From positions 2,232,001 to 2,296,000 of the forward strand of contig NGZR01000003.1 in assembly GCA_002197995.1 (NCBI GenBank): 64,000 nt of DNA. Reading direction: 5' to 3'. This document shows, in pieces, positions 43,389 through 54,700 of this stretch. The stretch comes from Gaeumannomyces sp. JS-464. Its lineage: Eukaryota; Ascomycota; Sordariomycetes; Magnaporthales; Magnaporthaceae. The notes under the pieces were generated by a model. That model saw nothing but the letters and a program-made list of their open reading frames with translations, made no database searches and was not told where the DNA came from. The position numbers were made by a program, and so were the translations under genes. How positions within the stretch are numbered: the first letter of the stretch is position 1; each line of letters starts with the position of its first letter.

Positions 43389-45024
43389 CTCCTTCCTCTG
43401 CTTGTCGCCCACTCAAGGCTCACGCTGCGGTGACCGGGCGAAGGCTGGAGGCAAATAGAAGAGAAAGGGAAGGGAGGGGCAGAGAGCAGAGAGCTAGCGT
43501 GCAGCCATGGTATTCCACAGATTATCGTCCAATCTCGTCCTTCTTATAACCGACGAGCTGCAGGGTCGCAGGTGGCAGGCCTGCATGCAGGCCTTCCAGC
43601 TTGCGCGGACCGCCAGGCTGCAGAATCAATAATTTAAACGAGGGATCCATCCCCCCCATGAGGCAGGAGGCATGATGGGATGATCCATGACGTCCTGGAG
43701 CTGGGAGCTTTGCTGGAGCTGTTGACCGAAGGGTGGGATGGATGGGCTCGGCTGCACGTCCCATTGGCTGCCGGCGGCTTGGAACCCCGACGCGTCTTCG
43801 GCGCATGCTGGAGCGGGATGGGACGGACGGCGAGGCCGGCCAGGAGTCGTGGAGTCGTCAAGCCAAGGTTGCATCGAGAACCCATTCACAGAAGACACAC
43901 CACGCACGTGTCTGCCAGGCACCCGACGCCGGGGCTGAGGGAAAGTAGGCCGAGTGCCCAGCCTGCCGTCGTCTCCGCTTGATCAGGTTGTTGGAGGTTG
44001 GGTCGATGGCGGAAGAGGAGCAGGTTCGGTGCAGACGACGTGCATCAGGGGTTCCGGCGGGGTCTAGGGACTCTCCGCTATCCAGATCGGGGAGGAGGAA
44101 AAGAAGACAAGGTAGGGGATGGGCCTGCCATGCATGTTGGCCTGCAGTGGTGGCTAGCAAGTAAAGCGGCGATCCTCGGGCGAGTATATGAGTCGGGGTG
44201 CAATGTCTTGGCTCCGATTGGGAGAGCCAGGAACGTGGTGCGATGGCGGTGTCTGATTGGGCCCTCTGCGGCAGGATCGAAGCTTAGCTTGTTCACATCC
44301 CACAACAGCACGCAACACAACATAACCCACCTAGCCGAGCCGACAGCCAACCTCCAGGGAGACTTCATATCGGAGAACTCGGTAGCAGCCAAGGGCATCG
44401 TCTCCATTTCTGTTCCTGCGTGCCCTCCGCTTTCCTTTTTTTTCATCTGCTGTTGTGTTCGGCGAAATTCGTTCGATTTGGATGGCAGAAAATGTGACAT
44501 TATCAGGTGGGCGTGTGGGGCAATCAATTGTCGACTCCTTACGCAGTTGATAACACACGAAGAATAGCACCCTGGGGAAGTTCCCAGAAGCACGCGTAAC
44601 ACTGAACGGACCTGCCCGGCTCTTACCGGATCAATCTCTCCTCCAAAATAACATTCCGTGATAGCTTCAGTCGCACAAGTCGTCTCTTCGTTGATTGACG
44701 TCATTGTAAAGGGACTCGAGGGGCTTCACAGTCTCGTTTTCGCAAACACGTCGAATATTTCCACTGGCCAGACGGCTCTGGCCAATGGCTGGACGGTCTC
44801 GATTCATGAAAAAGAGAGATCCCGGCCAAGCATGCAGCCCGGGACGAACCCCGGTTCTACCAGCTGCCTCGGTCGCTTGCCCTCAATGCTGGTGAGGGGT
44901 CGACTGAGGCTTGAGTTTTTGGCACCACCACCAGCAACCACACCTTTCAGACCGCGTTTCTGGGAATCACGGCAAGAACAGCGCGCCTTTGTTTGTGCAT
45001 ACCACCCCTCGGCTGTTCACGAAA
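43389..45024. promoter_or_regulatory. Divergent upstream region of alkaline phosphatase and methyltransferase
   Basis: About 1.6 kb between two start codons. A 190-codon open frame at 43,998-44,567 has no conserved features and I do not accept it. No repeat or RNA gene is visible. Confidence 0.4.
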
Positions 45025-46188
45025 ATGGCCACCTCGGCACCGGTAGACGAGGCCACAGAGCTGAGCAAGCAATATGAAACCCCTCTCGGCTTGGCGCACA
45101 CCACCATGCAGGCCCTCAAGGACAGGATCAAACTGCACTACGACCTCGCCAGCGATTACTATCTCAGCCTTTGGGGCGAGCACATCCACCACGGCTACTG
45201 GCCGACCGAGGAGAGCAGGGCCAGCGACACCAAGGAGGTCGCCCAGGTCAACCTGATCAACCTGCTGCTCGACATCTCAAAGGTCGCCCCGGGCTCGCAC
45301 GTGCTCGACGTCGGCTGCGGCATGGGCGGCACCTCGCGCCACCTCGCCTCGCAGCTCGGCTGCACCGTGACGGGCATCACCATCTCGAGCAAGCAGGTCG
45401 AGATCGCCAAGCGCCTGACCGCCGCCGCCGCCGAGGCCGAGGCGGCCAAGGACGGCACTGCCCCCGCCGCTGCCGGGCCCGACGCCGACGGCTTCTTCGC
45501 GCTCGGCAAGGGCAAGGTCCGCTTCATCGAGCTGGACGCCGAGAAGATGGGCGGCCGCTTCCCGGGCGACTTTGACGCCGTCTGGATCAGCGAGGCCCTG
45601 ACCCACTTCCCCGATAAGCCGCTTTTCTTCCGCAACGCCCTCGCCGTCCTCAAGCCGGGCGGCCGCGTGGTCCTCAACGACTGGTTCAAGGCCGAGAACC
45701 TTGATGCCCAGGGCTTTGAGAATGACATCAAGCCCATAGAAGGTGACTGACTACGACAGCCCTCTCCCTACCCGTTTCGAAATACCCACAACTCTCCCAG
45801 GCTGACAAGCTGCTTTGCCCCCATGATAGATGGCATGCTGCTCCCGCCTCTTTTCACTCAGCGCGAGCACGTCGAGATGGCAACAGAAGCCGGGCTGAGC
45901 GTCTTGGCCGGTCCCAAGGATATCAGCAAGGAAGTGAGCAAGACTTGGTATGTTTTTCTGTTACCTGATAAAACCCTAACAGAGCCCCCGATTTTTACCC
46001 GAGCGCTGACGGTGAACGCATGCTGTTTCAGGGATATCACTTGGTCACTGATCCAGAAACCCTCGCTTTGGGCGTTCGCTCTCAGCCAGGGTCGCGACGG
46101 CATTGCGTTCCTGCAGTCGTTCCGCGCCATGAGGCGAGGCTACGCAAACGGAAACTTCACATACGCCGTCATGGCGTTCCAGAAGTGA
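45025..46188 (+). CDS. SAM-dependent methyltransferase, tocopherol/sterol-methyltransferase-like
   Basis: A class I methyltransferase of 330 residues; the substrate is unknown. Exons are 45,025-45,742, 45,830-45,947 and 46,032-46,188, with matching phases. Seen: an N-terminal IKLHYDLASDYYLSLWGEHI segment typical of the UbiE/gamma-tocopherol and sterol C24 methyltransferase group; motif I VLDVGCGMGGTSRHLA; motif post-I VTGITISSKQVEIAKRL; motif II DAVWISEALTHF; and motif III LKPGGRVVLNDWF. An Ala/Gly-rich insertion of about 30 residues separates post-I from FIELDAEKMG. It lacks the C-terminal domain of true ERG6, so sterol methylation is unlikely. Fungal homologues are often orphan enzymes. No frame breaks. 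Confidence 0.85.
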
Positions 46189-49053
46189 TCGAACTGGTCG
46201 GCCGTCTAGGGGCGCGGAGAGCAAGTATCCGGGGGAAATGTACATACCCTGGGAGATATGCGGCTCTCTTGTCTATTCCCTCAGACCGACCTAGCGCCAT
46301 TGCCTGTGCTAGGCGTCACAGTCACAGGGAAGATGTGCTCGCCCTGTCCTGCCGCCTTGGCTGTCTTCAGAAACGGTGCGCCTGTTAAAGGGAGGAGACT
46401 CCATGCGCGCTGCCTCTAGATCATCTACGGAATGCGGTCACAAGAAACATACTAGACAAGTGGGAGAATCCGCCATTGGTCGCCTGACGAGATGCGTAGT
46501 AGTGGCCGTTGAGGGCCTCCAACTCCGAGGTTTCTCAGACAACCCCAACGCAGATGGATGGCGAAGAACCTTCTGGGTGGGATTGCGGCGCAGGAGTTTT
46601 TAAGCATATACTTGTCTTGTGGATTGCGGCGTCATGGCCTTCTCGCCCCGTCGGGTCGATAAAGTGCCGACAAGGCAATCGCTGGCCGCTGATCTCACCT
46701 TGTTCATGTCCCATGTTCCGTTCTGCCTGCTGCCGTCTGACACACGCAACACCACCTCGCCCGCCAGCCTGGAAATGACTACCACGCACCGGGGCCAATC
46801 AGGAGCGGCTACAACGCTTTCCCGTCAATCTGCCGAGTGGGCTGCCGAAGGGCTCAGCTCCGTCACGGCCGTGCCGCTTCCCAACTTTTCCATGTCAGCT
46901 GCTGTTTACCCAGTCTGTCTGTACCTATGTCTCACTTTTTGCTCCATAGGTCTCACACCATCATCCTTCTCACCTTTCTAGCTGCCGGGGCTGTGCCTCG
47001 CCGGGAAGCCACCCACACACCATCGTCTCTCCACTTCGTCCAGAGATGGTGCCAACAAGCAAGACCGCAGCCTCACCTAACCACCCCATTTACAACTGCT
47101 ACCCACACAGCCTGCGTAGGGCAGTTTAGCCCCGGATCCCCGTTCTAAAAGATGAGGCCGAAAGAAGTTTAGCTGGGGAATCCCACCGACGATCCCTCGA
47201 CATCATCCTCCTCATCATCACCACGTAGGAGGTATCTGAGGGATCGTGATCCAGGCCGAGCCCTTGCAGCGAACGCGCTCAATCGTGCCGGGAGCGGAAA
47301 TAGACTGACTGCTGGCATCGCAGGTGGCTGTTGGCAGCAGGTCGCCAACTGTGCACGCAATACACGGACGGTTAGGGCTGAGCTGGCTCGATTGAGCGCC
47401 AGCTTTTGTGGCGGGGGCACAGCAATCCCAGCTACTGTCGGGAGCTGGGTCATTTTCTGCCTCGCTTGCTGTAGGTGCATGTGCCTAGCAAATCCCGATT
47501 TCCCATTCCTTTGCGTTGTTGGCTCCTTCCCTGCCTGTCCATTTTCCCTTTTTGGCCGTTGTTTTCTGGCTCAGAATCTTCATTGGACAAGCCTACCAGA
47601 CTTGCTGTTTTTTTTGTTTTTGTTTTTTTCGCAATCCCCCAGCCCCGCGCGCTCTTCCGATCAGATCCCAACCGCGTGGGGAAAGATGCAAGGGTTATTT
47701 TCATCTCGTCTCCCGATTTGCTCCCTTTATTTAGAAATTGAGCCCGAACGAGCACGCGGCTGGACGCCAATGCCAACGCCAACGCCAACGCCCTAGCCTG
47801 CCCCAGCCTCGTCATCAGCTGGGACTGGGCATGCGACTAGCACCAGCTGCTCGGCAGTACATTGCGCAGCTCCTAAGGCCTAGGGCTGCTGGTTCTGTGT
47901 CTGTTCATTGGACAGCTTTCGGAACCGCTCCCGAAATTTCCCCACCACCTCCGATCTTGCATTCGGGCCATGAGGGATGCTCTCGTCGCTGGTGCGAGGC
48001 CTAAGCCGCAGTAACCATTCAGAGAAGTCTCTCTAGCCCTATTTCCTTTGGTCTCGAGGCAGCGTTATTGTCGTCGGACGGCTAGGCGCATATCCAGCCG
48101 AGGCCAGGGGCTGAACAAAAAAAGAGCCCCCAAGAAAACCACGCCCCTCGAAATCCCACCGGGCAATTATCGGAGCCTGGGGGAATGGTCGCATAATGGC
48201 CGCTCCGTCAGCCTCTCTCCACATGTCATCCGCTGCCGGCACTTTTCTTTCCTTTTTGCCTGAGCGTTAGAAATCTGACGTCTTTTCCTTGCCTGCCCTA
48301 TGTACCTGCTTGTGGGGCCACTTTCTCACGAAGTGTGTCTGTGGTAATCCCATGGTCTGGGTTGCCTCTTTTGGACATCGCAGTCGCCGCCCTTACATCT
48401 GCTGAGCCGGACTGAGTGACATGCAAGAGAGGAGAACTATACGCGCAGCGTTGCAGCCCGGTACCGACCCGGCATGAGCTGAAGTCAGTCAGCCAACCAG
48501 CCAGCCAGGTACCACGTCCCCTCGACCCGTGGCTTGCTTGCTTGCAGCCTGCATTTGCATGCGCACCTGATCTAGGCATTTTTCCTTGCTTCTGCCTGCC
48601 TGTCCTCCCTATTGCCAACCTGCAGAGGTGTGTGGCAGCACCGCCCGACGCCGACGCATCTATCACCCCGTCCCTGCTGCCGCTTGATGTTCTTGCTGTC
48701 TCGTATTAGCTCCTCTCACCGATAGTCGGCGAGCCACATGCAATGTCACGGCCACCCCGCGAGGGAGAGAACAGCTGCTCAGCCTCCCCATCATGAGAAG
48801 CTTGGCTGTGTGCGTGTGTGTGTGTGTGTGTGTTTTTACCGGCGTCATGCGGGAGTGATGGATGATAGTGGTGAGCTAGCCGGCTAGGCCCCCGCCTTCG
48901 AGGCTTACACGAGATTCCTTCACCCTCCCTCGAGCAGTTGCTCCGCCCGGCCTCGGGAATGGCACGTTGCAGCAGGCTGGGCGACAAGGCGGGCGGGAAA
49001 CATGACGAGCAGGCCGAGCAGCTGGCTGATGGATGAAAGGACTCTGTCTCGTG
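46189..49053. other. Long gene-free region (about 2.9 kb)
   Basis: No ORF here shows conserved sequence or consistent coding character. It contains a T-rich stretch near 47,605-47,635, a degenerate six-base repeat (aatgcc/aacgcc) at 47,768-47,792, and a GT microsatellite at 48,809-48,832. It may serve as upstream DNA of the secreted-protein gene at 49,296. Confidence 0.45.
48809..48832 (+). repeat. GT microsatellite
   Basis: About eleven GT units with one interruption (gtgcgt near the start). Confidence 0.85.
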
Positions 49054-49060
49054 TATATAA
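49054..49060 (+). promoter_or_regulatory. TATA box of the 49,296 gene
   Basis: tatataa lies 236 bp before the ATG. A long CA-rich, A-rich leader without upstream ATG and the start context tcaaaatg follow, a layout typical of abundant fungal transcripts. Confidence 0.6.
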
Positions 49061-49295
49061 GAGAGGCGATGCTCTCGCCATCCATCGGCATCTTTTTTCC
49101 CATCTCCATCCTCATCAGCATCTTCAGAGCCTCCTCTCACTCACAACAGCAAACAAACAAAGCACCTTCGCTCACCTTTCTATAACATCTACCAACCCTT
49201 CTACCATCGCTTCTTAAGCAACCGCTCCAACCAACCAGCCAACAAACAAACTACATTCACTACCACTCTTCGGTAAACCAAACCCAACCATCAAA

Positions 49296-49745
49296 ATGCA
49301 GTTCACCACCGTCCTCGCCGCCCTCCTCGCCACCGCCGTCTCCGCCGCCCCGGCCCCGGCCGAGGTGTCCAAGCGCGCGTGCCAGTTCGTCGCCCCTTCG
49401 CCGCCCGGCCTGTCCGTGTCCAAGGGCAACCCGCAGACCGTGGCCTTCTACCCGCCTCCCACCGCCGTCGCGGCCTGCCAGCTCGAGGCCTACTTCCCCG
49501 CGGGCTTCCACATCTCGGGCAACTCCGCCATCAACGTCATCGACCTCAACGGCAACAGCCCCGGCTCCATCGTCGGCACCATCACCTTCCAGAGCTCGCC
49601 GACCGAGCCCACCCGCCGCTTCATCAACTCGTTCGGCTGCAGGCCCTACATGGCCTACCGCTTCGAGATCGCCGGCGAGGGGCCCGGCGCCGTCAGCTAC
49701 CCGGCCCAGCCCGGCGCCGGCCTGCGCATGAGCCACAGCTGCTAA
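49296..49745 (+). CDS. Small secreted protein, 149 aa, But2-like
   Basis: Signal peptide MQFTTVLAALLATAVSA, then a likely propeptide ending at a Lys-Arg site (VSKR). The mature part is a compact beta-rich domain with four cysteines (ACQFVAPS, AACQLEAYFPAGFHI, NSFGCRPYM, MSHSC). Its pattern resembles the But2 C-terminal domain found in many secreted fungal proteins: a Cys in a strand followed by FPAGF, and a central GSIVGTITF. This is inference from pattern only. It is one exon with a strong TATA promoter and GC-ending codons, so high expression is likely. Function unknown; it could be a cell-surface or effector-type protein. No frame breaks. Confidence 0.8.
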   Translation: MQFTTVLAALLATAVSAAPAPAEVSKRACQFVAPSPPGLSVSKGNPQTVAFYPPPTAVAACQLEAYFPAGFHISGNSAINVIDLNGNSPGSIVGTITFQSSPTEPTRRFINSFGCRPYMAYRFEIAGEGPGAVSYPAQPGAGLRMSHSC

Positions 49746-51715
49746 AGGGCCTCGCCCCCGCACTCTTTCCTCTCTAGCTATTTGATATGAATAGCTCTCG
49801 GTCCTTTCTCTCCATCTCTCTTTGTCATTCCTTTAGCGTCTACTAGATCCTTTCCTCTCTCTCTCTCTCGCATAGCATGTCCGGTGGTGGGGGTCTTTCC
49901 AGGGATTCTTTCTATTCTCAGCATTCCTTGTCTTCCACATTTTCGAAGCTAACCATTTAAGAGATCGGTTTGGAGGATTTTGTAATCACACGGGGTGATC
50001 GACTGGGGAGTTCTCTTCTTCTCACAGCAACACTTTTTTTCTTATTCTTCTTTACTTCCTTTTGTTCTGGTTGCTTCAGGGGGTTTATTCTTCTCACCTC
50101 ATTACTATCACTCCTTCAGCATCCTAGGGCACAAGCTTTTCTGGTCTTTTGCATAATTTTAATAAAATAAACTGGCTTTTCAATATTTCTTGCTCTTTCC
50201 CGCCATGCGTGAACAGTATCAGCCGAACCAAGCCGATAGTGCAGTTCGCGGTTGAGCGGTGCCCGGCTGAATCCTTCGACACGAACCTGCAAAGCAAAGC
50301 TGAGCAGTCACGTTGCCCCCCCTCCACCCCATCCACCACCGCCACCACCTTTTCCTTTTCCGCAATTAGTGTTACGTGACACAGCCCAAAAAAACACACA
50401 AGCCCAGATACAACCTCCTTACACACCCCGCTTCCACGGATCGGGGGGGACCTTCGGGTCGCCCACTCGTGTCACCTGCCCCGGCCTCGTATAACAAAGA
50501 GGGAGAGAAAAAAAAAGAAAAAAAAAAACGGGCGGGACGGGCGGCTGACGTTGCAACCTCGGGCGCGGGCGGCACGCCACCTATGCCGTGTGTGGCCACA
50601 TACCATGCAGTGTACCTGCAACTCCACCAGCTGAGGTCAAGCTACATTCGCATGCGTGTAGATTAAAATCAGGATACCGCAGCCTGGAGCCAGACCCGAA
50701 TCGTTCTTGGGAATGCTACGCCGAGCGCATATCTCGGCAACACTTCTGTTATTATTATTGATATGATTATTATTTTTTCTGCTTTCCTCAGCAGATCTCG
50801 GGGCAACGTTCCACCCGTCATTATTTATTCCTAACCTATTCAACCAACCCAGATCGTGCAGGGGTTGCATGCTCGTCGCGATGTCGGAACCGCGAATTTC
50901 GTATATTTGTATGTTCCGACTTCAATAACCGTCAACACGCCGAAGACCGCCGGTTCGCCGAAGGCGTCGGTATCGTGAGACCAATCGGGCAGGCATCAAC
51001 GGAGGAAACCGGCGATTTCTGGTTTCCCAATCCGGCATCTTCTCCATCCAGATCTCCACAGTCGTATTCTCACCAATCCTGCATATTATCACTTTCTTGA
51101 TGGGAGGGATTCGATATGATGTTGCGTCTTCTCACGTGGAGCACGTCTGTCCATCTATTATTCTCTTTTTGCTTCTATATGGTGCCTCAGCTGACATATC
51201 TGTGTATGCCAACGGGGAAAAATCTGCCAGTCCAGCAGCTGCTAATGTCTTCGCTCTCTCCAAGTGACGATGCTTGAGTATCCACTTCCGCAATCCTTTT
51301 TCCTGTATCTCCAAGCGGTCGAAAAGATGGCCAAACCAAGGGTGCGCATCATACCGTGGAAGCAAAGGCTGGGGGTATAGGTCTATGCGTAAATCAAAGA
51401 AACATCTTGTAGTACAGATCCTCGTACCTCATCTTCTGCCATGCGTCAGAATGAAATAAGAATAAGAGGGGTAAATGGGTAAGGTAGATAAGGTGGTGAA
51501 TGGGTAAATGTCCAACTAGGGGGCTCAAACGGGTGCTAACGTTCGGCATGAAGGGGGAAATCTGGTATATGGGTTCAATAGGAAAAAAAAAAAAAAAAAA
51601 ACGAATGACTGGCTTTCATCTCGGCGTCGTGAACTCATGACGTAAATGTGTATCAGTACTGTGGCGAGAAAGAAAAGGGAAAGTAAAAGTAAGGAAGGAG
51701 AGTCGAAGAAAGAGA
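49746..51715. other. Intergenic between convergent genes (2 kb)
   Basis: No supported gene. It includes an A-rich stretch at 50,508-50,529 and a poly-A run at 51,583-51,601. A reading frame at 51,132-51,400 (minus strand) follows the kinesin stop and probably lies in its 3' flank. Confidence 0.4.
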
Positions 51716-54700
51716 TCATCGGCTAGCAATGCCGCTGGAAAAATTATCGCTCTCGTCTGCCCTCGGATTAAACCCGTTAGGGCTGCTGATGCCGCTGGCA
51801 TTAGCGCTCGAGGCAATGTAGCTCTGATCGATACGGAAGATCCAGTCGAGCTTCTCGCGCTCGTTGCGCGCCGCAAACAGCCAGGTGTTGTCAGTCCCGT
51901 AGATGGCAAACACACCGGCCTGCAGGCGATCGCTGAGCGCGGCAAGGCCCGTGCCGCGCGCTGCCGGGCCTCTGGCAGCTGCGACGCCGCTCCAGAGGGA
52001 CGAGATGGTGCTGCGGCTAGAGGCTTGTCTCCTGTGTCCCTGCCTTTGATCACCGCCGTGACCGTTCTGGCGCACACCTCCAGGCGACTCTGATCCCGGC
52101 TCCTGCCCATCCTCGCTTGGCTCGGGTTCGGGGTCGTGGCCATGGCCCCCGGCTTCCAGCAGCGGCAGAATGCCCGGCTGGCTATCCACGCGAGAATTGC
52201 GGAGGCTGACAATAGCAACCTCCTCGCCATCCGAGACACTGTGGATGTGCAAATAGGGCCGACGAAGCTCGACGAAGCGCTTAATCCAGCGCGTGCAGTC
52301 GCTGCTCGGCACGAGAAGGTAGCCACCCTTCAAGACCTTGGGATTCTTTGTGGCGCGCACCACTGTCGCGATCAGCCGGGGAGCCTCCTCCGGTTCCGGC
52401 GTAATACCATTTTCCGGCGGACTCGTGTTCGCAGGGCCGAGGATCTGCAATAGAGGATCTGGATGGCTCTTCCATAGCTTCAGACACTTTTCGAGCAGCT
52501 CCGACTCCCGCTCATCATACTCGGGAACTTCTTTTTGGAGGTCAGAGACTGTAAGTGTAGGTTCGTCTGCTTCAGGCTCAGCTTCGGCATCTTCAGCAAC
52601 CGACGGAGCCGTGGACACGTCGGGAATATCCGAGAGGAGCTCGTCAATAGAGTCGAGGTCGTCAGGCCGTGAACCTCTTGGCGGTGGTATGTCGGCAAGA
52701 ATATCATCCCCCTCGGCCGGCTTCACCTTGGGCTCGGGTAGGCCGACCTTCCGAATGAAATTCTGGATGCCGCCCACCTCGGCAATTCGCCTCCTCCTCC
52801 TTTTGGCACCAATGAAGTCGCTGACTAGCGAAACGCCACGAGGAGCCCAGGAATTGAGGTTTTCCTCGCCTTTGACGTAATCGTGTTGGCTGTTGAGACG
52901 CCAAATATCACCCACTCGCTTGATAGGTGCAGGGCGCAACGAGAGTGTGAAGATGCCAGTTGAAGACTTGACGATCCTGACATTTTGCCACAGCGACGAG
53001 AGTAGTGACGTCTGCCTAACAAAGTTCCGCGACATAATCTGGCAGAAAACATTCAGGGAGAACTTCATTGGCTCTGCCATCTTCTCGGAGCTGATGTCGA
53101 AAGAGACCGTCATCTGCACCTTGTACTTCTCCGCTGTGACACGGTCAAGCAGCAGAGAACCGTGAAGACTCGAGTCCCACTGTCCAATCAGGGTGACGCT
53201 GCGGGTTCCATTGGCGTTTTCGCGGAAGACGGGCTTGGTCGATAGCTTCAGCGATATGTCGGGAGACATGGTGCCCATGTCGGGCGTCTTTCCCGTATGG
53301 TCCACCAGCTGGATTTTCCCAACACGCAGGGAGCGCACATCATCCCACGGGAGGGCGTCGCCGGAGCTGTGGTTGAGGCTGATGGCGACGCGTCTCTGTA
53401 GACCCTGGTGGAGTTGGAACGTGCCCGAGTCGACCTCGCTGGTCTGCATGACCTCGACCGGCACGTACTCTCCGTTCTCGTCAAGCTCCATAATCTGCAC
53501 CCGCGCGAGGATGTCATGCTTCTCCTTAGTGTAGAACTGTGACTCTGCAATCCTGGCCGCCTTCTGCTTTCCCGGCGTGGCTTCCCGCATGTCGTCCCAG
53601 CTGAGAAGCTTGTCAAGGTGCATGGTCGACACCTTGGCGAAGATGGCGACGCGGAGGCATATGTCTTGGGGACCAAAGAGCGGGATGCTCATGCTGTGCA
53701 CGCTCTCGAACCTGATGGGACCCTCGTCGAAGTCGTTGATCATCTGCGTCGTTGTGATCCCGCCCTCCTCCGAGACGCCTGGAATAAAGAGCTGGGCATG
53801 CACCTGGCTGCCCTCGCGCTCCGCAAAGCCAACCATCTCGTGCATGACGACGTTGAACTTAAGCGTGTTGGTCGGCGCCCGGGCGCTCGAGGGCTCCAGG
53901 GACAGCTTGACGATGCCGATGGCGTGCGACGTGTGCGGCGAGAGGACATCGAGAGTGAAGTCCTGGACCCGGCTCTCAAACACGGCCCGCAAAGGCACGT
54001 CGGTCTCTCCGATGAGCGTGAACTGGGGCATGCAGTTCTCCACAAACGGATTGTCGAAGCTCAGGTGCTGCGAGTACTCGGGCTCGTCGAGATACTGGTA
54101 CATCTGTCGCATCTGCCGCACGCGGTCGAGTAGCTTGTTCAAACTCCACAGCCGGGCAGAGCCCTCCTTGTAGTCAATAACGCGGACGCCGATGCACGGC
54201 TTGGGCGCCTCCTCGAGCGCGATGTCATCGCCCTCGCCAGGCAGCCCGCTTAGCACCATGTCGTACATCGAGCAGAGAGCGTGGCCGACATCGACAACGG
54301 TGAATTGGAAAAAGACATTCTCCTCGAGCTCGTGGCTCATAACCTGGGCTTCCTTGAGCGTCGACGCGTGCTGCAGGAGAGTCTCCGCCATATGCACGTA
54401 TCTGCGGTTTTTCCAGTGCTTCACCACTTCCTTGGCCTGTTCGATCTCAGCCTCGGAGAGTTTGGGATTAGCTTTGGGCCGCTTCAGAGGGTCGAGCTTT
54501 TCCATCTTGGCCTCGAATTCTTTCCGTTGGACCGCCAGCTGCTTCTGCATGTCTGCCTTGAGCTGCACAAGCGCGTCCTCCATCTTGGCCTTCTCCTGTC
54601 GGATCTCCTCGACCTGGACGTTGGCGGCTTCGGCAGTCTTGATCTGCTCCTGGTACTCTTCCTTTTGCTTTTCCAGCTGCATTTGCATCTCCTCGCGGAC

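Noticed and set aside
43998..44567. 190-codon open frame in the alkaline phosphatase-methyltransferase gap
   Set aside because: No conserved motif and promoter-like position; likely chance.
51132..51400. Minus-strand frame ending near 51,132
   Set aside because: No Met start and directly downstream of the kinesin stop; probably 3' flank, though a small gene cannot be excluded.
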